Below are positions 1 to 8,286 of a stretch of 64,000 bases of DNA, piece by piece (positions within the stretch are counted from its first letter, which is position 1; each line of letters opens with the position of its first letter). Position numbers and translations under genes: made by a program. This DNA comes from Lignipirellula cremea (lineage in GTDB: Bacteria > Planctomycetota > Planctomycetia > Pirellulales > Pirellulaceae). A model generated the notes under the pieces. That model made no database searches and was not told the origin of the DNA. It saw nothing but the letters and a program-made list of their open reading frames with translations. The DNA is taken from assembly GCF_007751035.1 (NCBI RefSeq), contig NZ_CP036433.1, positions 4,755,001 to 4,819,000 on the forward strand, in the 5' to 3' direction.

Positions 1-1
1 C

Positions 2-808
2 TATTCGTTGCTGCCGGACACCGAATTCCCGCATCGACTCGACTGGATGTACGAGCAGGACTATCGCGATGAGAAAAATCTTACACCGTACCAGCAAGCC
101 ACGTTGCGGGACCTGCGCAAGCGAAACCGTGAGCAACTGGACAAGGCGACCGAGTTGCGACATCGCCTGTTGCGGAACTCGATGAAAATGGATGTCGCCG
201 CCCCGTTGTGCGCTAAGCCCGGGGAAAAGATCGGCATTGCCGTTGATGTTTCCAGCCTGATCACCGGGCATAACATTCCGACCGGCTTTACCGCCGAGCG
301 GCAAGTCTGGGTGCATATCGAAGTCCGCGATCACCAGGATCGCCTGGTTTTCGCCTCGGGCGACCTCGATAGCAACGGCGACCTGCGCGACGACCACAGC
401 CACGATGTACTGACCGGCAAGGCGGCGATCGACTTCCACCTGATGAACTTCCAAAGCAAGTTTGTCGCCTTGACCAACAAGGGAACCGAACGATCGGTTG
501 TGATCAGTGTGAATCGGCACTTGATGCCGGTGAACGTATTGCGGCCGGCCCCCTTCCCTTCTGCGTCGTTCGGTCGTCCGCCGACGTTCCGGGTTTCCAA
601 GGGCAGTCTGCGCCCGCTGGAAACCCGCACAAAAGTTTTCCCCGTGGTGATGCCCCCATGTGTCGGTCCCTGTACGGTCAGCGTCAAGCTGAACTTTCGG
701 CATTTGCCGCCGTCGCTGCTCGACCACATCGGTACGCCGCACCTGAAGCACCTGTTGGAAATTGTCGAAATCGAAAGCCATCAGTCAGTCATCGAGGTGA
801 CGCCATGA
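2..808 (+). CDS. 3' part of a multihaem-cytochrome-like protein (5' end outside window)
   Basis: The frame is open from the first bases, so the gene starts upstream; 268 codons are visible. The segment HNIPTGF followed by a beta-rich stretch (VWVHIEVRD, a LVFASGDLD segment) matches the C-terminal beta-sandwich seen after the haem region of many secreted multihaem cytochromes c. No CxxCH is present in the visible part, so the haem-binding half, if it exists, lies outside the window. The stop codon overlaps the start of the next small ORF by ATGA, suggesting translational coupling. The family call rests on the HxxPTG motif and overall pattern only, and a non-haem periplasmic protein with the same fold is possible. 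Confidence 0.55.
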   Translation, partial: YSLLPDTEFPHRLDWMYEQDYRDEKNLTPYQQATLRDLRKRNREQLDKATELRHRLLRNSMKMDVAAPLCAKPGEKIGIAVDVSSLITGHNIPTGFTAERQVWVHIEVRDHQDRLVFASGDLDSNGDLRDDHSHDVLTGKAAIDFHLMNFQSKFVALTNKGTERSVVISVNRHLMPVNVLRPAPFPSASFGRPPTFRVSKGSLRPLETRTKVFPVVMPPCVGPCTVSVKLNFRHLPPSLLDHIGTPHLKHLLEIVEIESHQSVIEVTP

Positions 809-1029
809 TAGTACGAAGAGAGCCATTTCCGTGGGCGTGCCAGCCAGTAACCCGTCGAGTCCGGACGCCGCGACAGATTGTCCGAACGGTGTACGTGCCG
901 GTCGCCGTCCCGATTTGCGCGATGGGGGACATCGGCCACGACCCCGGCGATTTTTCGGATGACAGCCTGTCGGCGGACGACTGGAACCCGGTAGAAACCA
1001 TAGAACCGAGGAATGCGATTTCCGTGTAA
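805..1029 (+). CDS. Small coupled ORF, 74 aa, unknown
   Basis: The start codon overlaps the upstream stop as ATGA, the usual arrangement for coupled translation, and the frame runs 74 codons. The product has a basic N-terminal third (VTRRVRTPRQ), a short hydrophobic segment (VYVPVAVPICAMG) and an acidic, Asp/Ser-rich tail (DDSLSADDWN). I recognise no family. A longer minus-strand ORF covers the same bases but lacks any start signal or coupling. Support comes only from the overlap and open length. Confidence 0.4.
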   Translation: MIVRREPFPWACQPVTRRVRTPRQIVRTVYVPVAVPICAMGDIGHDPGDFSDDSLSADDWNPVETIEPRNAISV

Positions 1030-1234
1030 CGGTTATCGACGCGGGCGCCGGCAAGCGGCGTCCCAGGAATCCTCAAAACGCCGCTGGAGTTTTCGGTCCT
1101 GCCAAGGTCCCGTCGGGCCGGCAGGGTCTCCAGCGCTGGGGGCGGCAGCATTGATCCAGGATCATTGACAGAGTGTGCGATTGACGAGCGGATCACCTTC
1201 GAGTGTTTCCGCTCGAACAGAAGGCTTGAATACT

Positions 1235-3592
1235 ATGCGTCGTTTTTACTGGCAGTTATTCACCGGGGCGTTAGCCTGCGCAATTGCGTGGGGAAGCGTG
1301 GCGCCCTCGCGCAGCTCCGCCGCTCCGGCCGCCGGCGCTGCCTTGCGAATGCTGCACGACGGCGCGGAAGATTCCGCCACTGACGATGCTGCCCCCGCGA
1401 TCGGGCCCGCGGTCCCTGCTGCAAACTCGGCCCCAGCGTACGAGCCCCGCGGAGGCTCCTTTCAGCCGACGGCGGCGGTGATCGGGGCCGGCCTCAAGCC
1501 CGAAGAACCCGCGCTGACGGGACCTTTCCTCGGATCGGCTCGCGGCGAAACATCTTTCCGTGACCCGGCCTTCGGGGTTCCCGCATCGGGACGTCCGGTG
1601 GTGGGAAGCCGCTGGCAATCCGAACAGGCGGCCCCTGGCGATGTGGAACCCGGCGGGCGGTTCGTCCCCGGGCAGGCGCCAGATAATCCGATGGGCGCCA
1701 GTCCCCCGCCGCCTATGCCGGGCGCGGACCCTGCGGACAAGCCGGAGACGCCTTCGGTGCTGCCGAAACTCACACTGCCTGCTCCGCGGCCGCGGCCCGT
1801 CAAGCCGTCCGCCAGCGAGTCGCCTGCGGATCCGGGCAAGAATTTCGTTCCGTCCACCCAGCCTGCGCTCCCGACCCCTGCCGTCCCGAACGGCAAAGAC
1901 TTCCTCCCGATGACCCCGCCCGCGGTTCCGCCTGCGCCGGAGAACCCGCCTGAAGGAACCGAACTGGAAAGTCTCCCCCCGGTCGAACCCACCCCAGATT
2001 CCGATTCGGGAATGAGCGACGCGGAACGGGCCGAAGCCGCCATCCAAGGCGCCCCGCTGAAACCCTTGTCTTCCCCGGTCGTCGATGGAGACTTCCCGGC
2101 GTTGCCCCCGGATCCCAATGCGGACGAAGAAGAAAAAGACAACTTGCCGCCACTGGGGGAAGAGCTCTGGGACCACGGCGGATCCTACATGTACGCCCCC
2201 GAAGGCGATCACTTGAACTGGCCCGACGGCAAGTTCGGTCCGCACGCCGAAGCGATCGATGAAGCCCACGGTCCGGGCTCCCATACCGGACACCAGAGCG
2301 AACAGGCATGCCATCCAGGCGAAGAGGGGCACGGCCATCATGAATCGCACTACGATTATCTGCGTCTGCCGGAAGGCTGGATCGGCCCCCAGCCGCTGAC
2401 GATCGGTCCGCAGTTCCTGGGCGTGGGTCCGATCATCCCCTGGGGCCACTGGCCCGGCGTGGGCGGATACGACCTGGAGCCGCGGTTCGTCGGAGCCGGT
2501 AGCTTCCGGTTGTTCGGCTTTGGACTGAATGAAAACAACCAGGAACAGGCGGGCGTCGGCGGCCATTTAATCCTGGATCTCGACCTGCGACTGACAGGAA
2601 CCGAACGCTTCCACGTGCAGTACCGACCCTTCGGCCGTCGCGGCACGGGCGGTTCGTATTACCAGTTCACCGATCCCAGCGGCGTTGTCAACAACGCCAC
2701 CGCGCAGCCCGACCTGTACTGGTTTGAAGGCGAGCTAGGCAGCATGTTCGGTGCGTACTTCAGCCCGTTTGTGGCCAGCGATATCACGGTGACGGTCGGT
2801 CGTTTTCCCTTTTTGCTGCACAACACCTACCTGATCAACGACGAGTTTGTCGGCGTGGTGCTCAACAAAAACAACATTGAGCTGGGCGGGCTCAGCAACC
2901 TGAACCTGCAGTTCTTTTACGCCTTTCAGGATGTCAGCGCCTACAGCGACGCCGACTCGCAGTTGTACGGAGTACATGCCACGGCCGACTACCGGAACCA
3001 GTTGTACGAGGCGACGTACGCCTTTGTGCAGCACGAATTCAACTCCCGCCGCGACTCCCACTACCTGGGTCTCAGCCGCACGCAGTTTATCGGCAACTAC
3101 ACCGTGGCTGGTCGTCTGCTGGGCAAGCTGGGCGACCAGGACGGGCGCGGCGACGGGGTGCTGGGCGTTATTGAGACCAACACCAACCGCGTGTTTGACC
3201 AGAAGCCGCTGGGGATCGAACATGGCGTGTACTACTGCAACGTGTTTGCCGCTTCGCGCGGCTGGTCGTCCATCGGCGGCGGCGGCTTTAACCGCCTGAC
3301 CACGGCGTTCGAAACGAATCCGCTAATTCGTATCTCGGCAGGCCGGCCCGTGAGCGAGACGGTCGGCGTCGCCCTGGGCGTGCAGTTTTTCCGACTGCAT
3401 GAAGACGAATCGTTTGTGCCGGAAGTTGCTTTCGAATCCCGCGACGGCCAGGGCGTGTTTGGAGCGGGGTTGCGATACCTGCGCAAGACAGGGCAGCGGT
3501 CGTTCTTTGAGGCGCTCGGTGTGATCAACGTTTCCAACGACGAACGTTTCCAAAGGTCCGGTCTTTTCCTGTCGGAAACAATCCTCTTTTAG
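1235..3592 (+). CDS. Outer-membrane beta-barrel protein with long Pro-rich N-terminal region
   Basis: The ATG at 1235 is chosen because it opens directly into a signal peptide (MRRFYWQLF, hydrophobic core, SSAAPAAG); the open frame extends 20 codons further upstream without a signal. The protein is 785 aa. Residues about 40-310 are rich in Pro, Ala and Asp/Glu and look disordered. They are followed by a His/Gly/Tyr-rich junction and, from about residue 415, alternating strands rich in aromatics and Asn (LILDLDLRLTG, FHVQYRPFG, LNLQFFYAFQD), ending in a strand that closes on Phe (LSETILF). That pattern fits a porin-like barrel inserted in the outer membrane. The Pro-rich part could span or contact the periplasm. 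No substrate can be inferred. Confidence 0.65.
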   Translation: MRRFYWQLFTGALACAIAWGSVAPSRSSAAPAAGAALRMLHDGAEDSATDDAAPAIGPAVPAANSAPAYEPRGGSFQPTAAVIGAGLKPEEPALTGPFLGSARGETSFRDPAFGVPASGRPVVGSRWQSEQAAPGDVEPGGRFVPGQAPDNPMGASPPPPMPGADPADKPETPSVLPKLTLPAPRPRPVKPSASESPADPGKNFVPSTQPALPTPAVPNGKDFLPMTPPAVPPAPENPPEGTELESLPPVEPTPDSDSGMSDAERAEAAIQGAPLKPLSSPVVDGDFPALPPDPNADEEEKDNLPPLGEELWDHGGSYMYAPEGDHLNWPDGKFGPHAEAIDEAHGPGSHTGHQSEQACHPGEEGHGHHESHYDYLRLPEGWIGPQPLTIGPQFLGVGPIIPWGHWPGVGGYDLEPRFVGAGSFRLFGFGLNENNQEQAGVGGHLILDLDLRLTGTERFHVQYRPFGRRGTGGSYYQFTDPSGVVNNATAQPDLYWFEGELGSMFGAYFSPFVASDITVTVGRFPFLLHNTYLINDEFVGVVLNKNNIELGGLSNLNLQFFYAFQDVSAYSDADSQLYGVHATADYRNQLYEATYAFVQHEFNSRRDSHYLGLSRTQFIGNYTVAGRLLGKLGDQDGRGDGVLGVIETNTNRVFDQKPLGIEHGVYYCNVFAASRGWSSIGGGGFNRLTTAFETNPLIRISAGRPVSETVGVALGVQFFRLHEDESFVPEVAFESRDGQGVFGAGLRYLRKTGQRSFFEALGVINVSNDERFQRSGLFLSETILF

Positions 3593-3638
3593 AGTAAGGT
3601 CGCCAGGAAAGGGCGAAGCCAGAAGAGGAAGCCCGCTC

Positions 3639-5210
3639 TTAGAATCCCTGGTCCTGCAGGTCCAGCAGGCTGGGCAGCGGAGCCGCCGCCGATTCGCCCG
3701 TGTCGACGGTCGCCACGATCCGGCTCACTTGCCCGGTATCATGGCTCGGACGGGAAGGCAGTTCCATCTGGTGCATCCGAAGCGTGACGACTTGCTGCCC
3801 GGACGGATGCGCGGCATTCCACTCTTCGGCCAGAAACTCGGCCGTGCGCTGCTGGAACCTTTGGGGTTCTGGAGCCGTGTACAACTCAATCCCCAATTGG
3901 CGCCAGCGAGCTCGACGGTAATGAGAGGGCAGCCGGGAAGGCAGGTCCAGGGTGACGGGCTCACCGTCGGTCGGATCCCGACGGAGCAGGTCCAGCACAC
4001 GTCCGTCGGCGAGTTCCGCCTCTGCGACATACCACCAGCTCAGCACTGGCGGTTCCGAGAACATGACCCATGCCTGCGTAAGGCCCAGGCGGTAACAGGC
4101 GATATTGATCGAACCCGGCGTGGCGACCGCGATCGGACGGAACATGCCGCCCAGGTTCCAGATCAACACCATCGCAAAGCAGCCGCCGCAAAATACCGAG
4201 GCAGCCATTCTGCCCGTCTGCATCACGGATAGCTGGTCGGTTGTCTCCTTCGCGGGGCGAGGAACTTCGGCGCCCACCGCCAGCCGCCACCAGCGATTCT
4301 GCCAGACAAAGTCCGGCAGGAACAAACACCATGCCAGAGCGCAAAGGTAAGAAAACCAGCCGATCGCCAGCGTCGCTTCAATCGTGAGATGAAATACGAT
4401 AAACGCCAACGCCACCAGCAGCCGCAGCATTTTTGGATGCCAGGGCGAGAACAGCAGCAAGGGTCCGATCGCTTCGAGCAGCAGCGAGCTGGTCGTCATC
4501 AGTTTCAGCAATCCCGTATACGGCAGCAGTACGGCCGCCAATGGGCGCGCCAGATTGTGAAAACGGAAGGCAAATTGCAACGCTTCGCCCGTCGCCCAGA
4601 CCTCGTTCAGCTTCCAGTACGCCGCACACCAGTACATCACGCACACCTGCAGCAACAGGCAGGCGGCGCCCACGCTGACAACGGGGCGGCTGTCGCCCAG
4701 GCCGTTCCGCCTGGCGTCGAGCGACCAGCAGCGTCCCATCGGAGTGAACATCGACCAGAACAGCAGCAGGTGCAGCAACCAATCGCCTGTCGAATCGACC
4801 AGCGGCTGACGAACATGAATCGACAGCATGATCCCCCAGCAGCCGATGGCAGCGAGCGTCGTTCGCCAGCCAACCAGGAGTGCAATCGCACAGGCAACGC
4901 CCACGACGAACAGCGTCATGGCCCAGCCGTCCGACGGATGCAGAAAGAACAACGACCACCGCGGGGTCTCGCCCCAGAACGCTTGGGCCAGCTCCAGCGG
5001 CAGCAGCCCCTGGTCGCTGTACATGGCATGGAAGTCCTGCAGTCGCGTACCCAGGTCGATCAGCAGCACCAGGCTGACGCCGATACGCCACAGGGCCAGG
5101 GAGCGCGGATCAATACCGAACCACTCCGCCAGCAGCGAGCGGGCTGGGGTCCGCGCCCTGGCCAGCTCGGTGATCGATTGCTCCGGTGCTTCCTTGCCGG
5201 TGGAGGCCAT
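3639..5210 (-). CDS. HTTM-domain (vitamin K-dependent gamma-carboxylase-like) membrane protein
   Basis: A 523-aa polytopic membrane protein. The start at 5210 is preceded by AGGGAG about 8 nt upstream and lies 4 nt after the tsaD stop; a longer open frame would overlap tsaD. The N-terminal half contains the segments typical of HTTM proteins: FGIDPRSLALWRIG, then several TM helices, the pair SIHVRQPLVDSTGDWLLHLLLFWSMFTPMGRCW, and LNEVWATGEALQFAF. The C-terminal about 170 residues are soluble and unlike bacterial carboxylases of known function. HTTM proteins are related to vitamin K-dependent gamma-carboxylase, but activity here is unproven. The order tsaD-HTTM suggests one transcript. Confidence 0.8.
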   Translation of the reverse strand: MASTGKEAPEQSITELARARTPARSLLAEWFGIDPRSLALWRIGVSLVLLIDLGTRLQDFHAMYSDQGLLPLELAQAFWGETPRWSLFFLHPSDGWAMTLFVVGVACAIALLVGWRTTLAAIGCWGIMLSIHVRQPLVDSTGDWLLHLLLFWSMFTPMGRCWSLDARRNGLGDSRPVVSVGAACLLLQVCVMYWCAAYWKLNEVWATGEALQFAFRFHNLARPLAAVLLPYTGLLKLMTTSSLLLEAIGPLLLFSPWHPKMLRLLVALAFIVFHLTIEATLAIGWFSYLCALAWCLFLPDFVWQNRWWRLAVGAEVPRPAKETTDQLSVMQTGRMAASVFCGGCFAMVLIWNLGGMFRPIAVATPGSINIACYRLGLTQAWVMFSEPPVLSWWYVAEAELADGRVLDLLRRDPTDGEPVTLDLPSRLPSHYRRARWRQLGIELYTAPEPQRFQQRTAEFLAEEWNAAHPSGQQVVTLRMHQMELPSRPSHDTGQVSRIVATVDTGESAAAPLPSLLDLQDQGF

Positions 5211-5214
5211 GCGG

Positions 5215-6270
5215 TCACTCCCTGGCGTCGGAGTGGAATTCCAGGGTGGCCGGACGCACCAGCCCGGGGCGGACGTCAAGTGTGAGATCGTCGACGTCGC
5301 CAGCTTTGAGCCGTTCAAAGGCGATCGCCCCCATCACGGCGTTGTCGGTGCACAGCGCCATCGGCGCGATCTGCAGCTCGACGCCGGCTGCGGCCGTTTC
5401 CTCCGCCAGTCGCTCGCGCAGTCGACCATTGGCGGCCACGCCGCCGCCGACGCACAGGGTGCGCAGGCCCGTCGTTTCGACCGCCTGCATCGCTTTGACA
5501 ACGAGGCAATCCACAACCGCTTCTTGAAAGCTGGCCGCGATGTCGCCGATACGCTGCTCGCTCAGATTGACGGCGCTAAAGTCGGGACGTCCGGGGCCGG
5601 CGATTTCATACCGGACGGCCGTTTTCAATCCGCTGAAACTGAATTCCAGCCGCGACTTGTCTTTCAGAAAAGATCGCGGAAAACGATAAGCGGCCGGATC
5701 GCCTTCCGCGGCCGCTTTGGAAATCGAGGGGCCGCCCGGGTAGCTCAGACCGAGCATACTGGCGACCTTGTCAAACGCTTCGCCTGCAGCGTCGTCGATC
5801 GTGCCGCCCAGGTAAACGAAGTCGCCGGCAGTGCGGCAGTGATAGACGCTGCTATGGCCGCCGCTGACGATCAGGCCGACACACGGAAAAATATCGCGAC
5901 CCGCCGCAATCCGACAGGCGTAAATATGGGCGTGAAGATGATTGACCCCCACCAGCGGTTTCTCCCAGACCAGCGCCAGCGCCTTGGCGGCCGACAAACC
6001 AACCAGCAGCGATCCCACCAGCCCCGGCGTGTACGCAACCGCCACCGCATCGAGGTCGGCGGAATTCACCTGGGCTCGGCGTAGAGTTTCTTCGATCACG
6101 GGCAGGATGCGCTGGACGTGCGCCCTGGCGGCGATCTCCGGTACAACGCCAGCGAACTGGCGATGTAACTGCTCCTGGGAAGCAACGACCGATCCCAGCA
6201 CCTGCAGGTCGTCGGTCACCACGGCCGCGGCCGTTTCGTCGCATGTCGTCTCAAGCGTGAGGATTTTCAT
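5215..6270 (-). CDS. tsaD: tRNA N6-adenosine threonylcarbamoyltransferase TsaD
   Basis: TsaD transfers the threonylcarbamoyl group from its adenylate to A37 of ANN-decoding tRNAs as part of the TsaBDE machinery in the cytosol. The 351-aa product starts MKILTLETTCDET, the standard TsaD N-terminus, and carries the metal-binding HLHAH motif (residues 111-115), SGGHS, and the GTIDDAAGEAFDK and YPGGP segments. Length is normal for the family. The ATG at 6270 is used because the family N-terminus begins there and AGAAGG lies upstream; the open frame extends 40 codons further without similarity. The stop is 4 nt before the HTTM gene. Confidence 0.96.
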   Translation of the reverse strand: MKILTLETTCDETAAAVVTDDLQVLGSVVASQEQLHRQFAGVVPEIAARAHVQRILPVIEETLRRAQVNSADLDAVAVAYTPGLVGSLLVGLSAAKALALVWEKPLVGVNHLHAHIYACRIAAGRDIFPCVGLIVSGGHSSVYHCRTAGDFVYLGGTIDDAAGEAFDKVASMLGLSYPGGPSISKAAAEGDPAAYRFPRSFLKDKSRLEFSFSGLKTAVRYEIAGPGRPDFSAVNLSEQRIGDIAASFQEAVVDCLVVKAMQAVETTGLRTLCVGGGVAANGRLRERLAEETAAAGVELQIAPMALCTDNAVMGAIAFERLKAGDVDDLTLDVRPGLVRPATLEFHSDARE

Positions 6271-6399
6271 AGTACGCGGACGCACCTTCTCCTGGTAACG
6301 CCTGGCGACCGTCCCCTGCGCACACGGTGCAGGGCTGCAGTCGCCAGCGATCTTCCGACGTCGGACTCTGTACCTCCGACGCCGGAACAACGATAAACC

Positions 6400-7437
6400 C
6401 TACTTTGCCGACAGGGCGAAATCGCCCCGCATGTCCCGCCACACGCAATGAATATGGTTGGCCGGGTTGCCAGCAGGATCGGGCTGGACGTTGACAAACT
6501 CAATCAGAAACGTCGGTCCCTGGATACGGTAGTAGTGACCGACGCCCGGTTTCTCGGCGCCCGCCCAGGCGAAATGCACCTTGTCAAAACCGGCATGTTC
6601 AATGGCGGCGATGCGGGCGTCAGCGACATCCGCCGGCATGTTCAGCGCGTAGACGCCAATCAGCTTGCGGAGCAGCTTCGCCTGTTTGGCGTCGAGCTTG
6701 CCGGCGGCGAGTCCTTCGGCCGGATCCTGCGGAGGCTGGGCTTCGCCCGCTCCGCGAATTTCAGCAGGGGCCTTCTCGGCGATCAGGGCGGCCGACTTCT
6801 GCTCGGTTGTCAGGGTTCCAACCAGGTCAAACGCCAGCGTTTCTTCCAGCTTCAGCACGCGCAACCCTTCTTTGGCGGCTTCGACTTTATTCATCACCAC
6901 GGCGGGATTCGAGGCGAAGAACGTCGGCGTGCTGGAGACGACTTCGTTCCCTTTGATCACAAAGTTCAGCGAAAGGTGATGACCTTCGACGCTCAGACCC
7001 CAGGTCGAATCCGCGCCCGGCGCGCCGAAAATGGTGAAGTAGTAACGTTCCGAGTCACGGATGTTGCCGCCCTTTTTGCCCGCTTCCAGCTCGGCCAGCA
7101 CCTTCTCCAGCGCCATGATCTGCGTCGCTTTCCGATAGCCCGCTTTGCTCAGGCAATTGGACAGCAGCAGGTGGGCGGCCTTTTTCTGGGCCGCATCCAT
7201 ATGCTTGACCTGCAGGCCCTTTCGCTCGGCTTTCGGAATAAAGTGCCATTCGAGGCGCGTCGGCGACTCGTAAGGCTGCATGACGGTCTGTTTTTGTTCG
7301 TCGGTCAGCGTACCCGCAAAGGCGGTCGCAGCCTCGGTGACAGCTGTTCCCGTCAGGGTTTCTTTCCAGTGTGACCAGCCTGTGGCTCCGGCTCCCAGCA
7401 AGGCAACGCTTAAAATCAGGATCAGGACTCGCTTCAT
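6400..7437 (-). CDS. DUF3500-domain secreted protein
   Basis: A 345-aa protein with a signal peptide (MKRVLILILSVALLGAGATG). The start at 7437 has AGGGA upstream and excludes 26 codons of extra open frame. The body matches DUF3500: FAGTLTDEQKQ, a block with FIPKAERKGLQ, the ERYYFTIFG segment, WGLSVEGHHLSLNF and FASNPAVV. DUF3500 proteins are periplasmic or extracellular and of unknown biochemical function. The gene is about 130 nt downstream, in transcription order upstream, of tsaD and is probably transcribed separately. Confidence 0.85.
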   Translation of the reverse strand: MKRVLILILSVALLGAGATGWSHWKETLTGTAVTEAATAFAGTLTDEQKQTVMQPYESPTRLEWHFIPKAERKGLQVKHMDAAQKKAAHLLLSNCLSKAGYRKATQIMALEKVLAELEAGKKGGNIRDSERYYFTIFGAPGADSTWGLSVEGHHLSLNFVIKGNEVVSSTPTFFASNPAVVMNKVEAAKEGLRVLKLEETLAFDLVGTLTTEQKSAALIAEKAPAEIRGAGEAQPPQDPAEGLAAGKLDAKQAKLLRKLIGVYALNMPADVADARIAAIEHAGFDKVHFAWAGAEKPGVGHYYRIQGPTFLIEFVNVQPDPAGNPANHIHCVWRDMRGDFALSAK

Positions 7438-7711
7438 GGTGTCATTCCCTAAAAACTTCAATTCCAGTGAAAACAGGCAGCCAAGAATATATAAGCCGGC
7501 GGCTGCCGATGCCACCCTGCCCCCGCGGCGCCAACCAACCGGTCCTGCGGCTCTTTGAGCCGACTGGCGGCGGCCTGATTCCCGCGGCGAACGGCCAGAG
7601 TCTCTCTTGGGACGATGAAAGACGCCTGTTTCGCAGGGAAAAATGCGTCTTGAGGGAACAGGGCGATTCGCGTAGCATTCGCCCGAGTGCGGTATTTGGA
7701 GAGCTTCTTTT

Positions 7712-8200
7712 ATGATTGATTTTCCCTGGCAACGCTTTACCCGGCGGTGCGCTGCGCTCGATCGAGAACTGCAGGCTGGCGAGGAGTACTATTCCGTGCT
7801 GGTCGCCAAAGGGGCCGACGTCATCCGCCAGGACTACTGCGCCGAAGGCTGGGAAGGCCCGCCAGAAGCGTCGCTCGGCTGGTGGAAAGCAAAGATGCCC
7901 GACGACACGGGCCAGAAAGCCCACTGGGCGCCGAACGAAGTGCTCCTCAATTATTTCGAGCAGTTGGAACAACGGCCAGACAAGCAGGACATGCAGTATG
8001 TGCTGGCCCTGTTGTTAGTCCGACGGCGGTTGCTGGTCCTGGAATCGACGGCGACAAACGACGCTGGCGAAGAAGAGTTTTTGCTCTCCTGCCCCACGCT
8101 GGATCGCGAGTTCCATGTGGCGGTCCAGGAGCCGACACGCCAGCAGGTGGAACAAATTGAAGCGGAGCTGAGCCAGCTGTTATTTACGGACGCTCCCTGA
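7712..8200 (+). CDS. Conserved hypothetical protein, 162 aa
   Basis: The start is preceded by GGAGAG about 10 nt upstream. The product is soluble and acidic, with no signal peptide or membrane segment. It contains paired aromatic segments (MIDFPWQRF, WEGPPEASLGWWKAKMPDD, HWAPNEVLLNYFEQL) and a central helix (YVLALLLVRRRLLVLE) followed by strands ending in CPTLDREFHVAV. I believe similar proteins occur widely in Planctomycetes, but I know of no assigned function. It is 86 nt upstream of a lipoprotein gene on the same strand and could be cotranscribed with it, perhaps acting with envelope functions (inference). Confidence 0.7.
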   Translation: MIDFPWQRFTRRCAALDRELQAGEEYYSVLVAKGADVIRQDYCAEGWEGPPEASLGWWKAKMPDDTGQKAHWAPNEVLLNYFEQLEQRPDKQDMQYVLALLLVRRRLLVLESTATNDAGEEEFLLSCPTLDREFHVAVQEPTRQQVEQIEAELSQLLFTDAP

Positions 8201-8286
8201 ACGGAACATGGCCGGTCGCCTGGCTGGCCTGAACGAACTTTTAAATCGACTTCGGCTGGAGCCGGCGGTCGCTGGTTAGGGCAAGG

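Noticed and set aside
789-1196. Minus-strand ORF of 135 aa near the window start
   Set aside because: It covers the coupled plus-strand mini-ORF and has no ribosome site; its sequence looks like an antisense translation.
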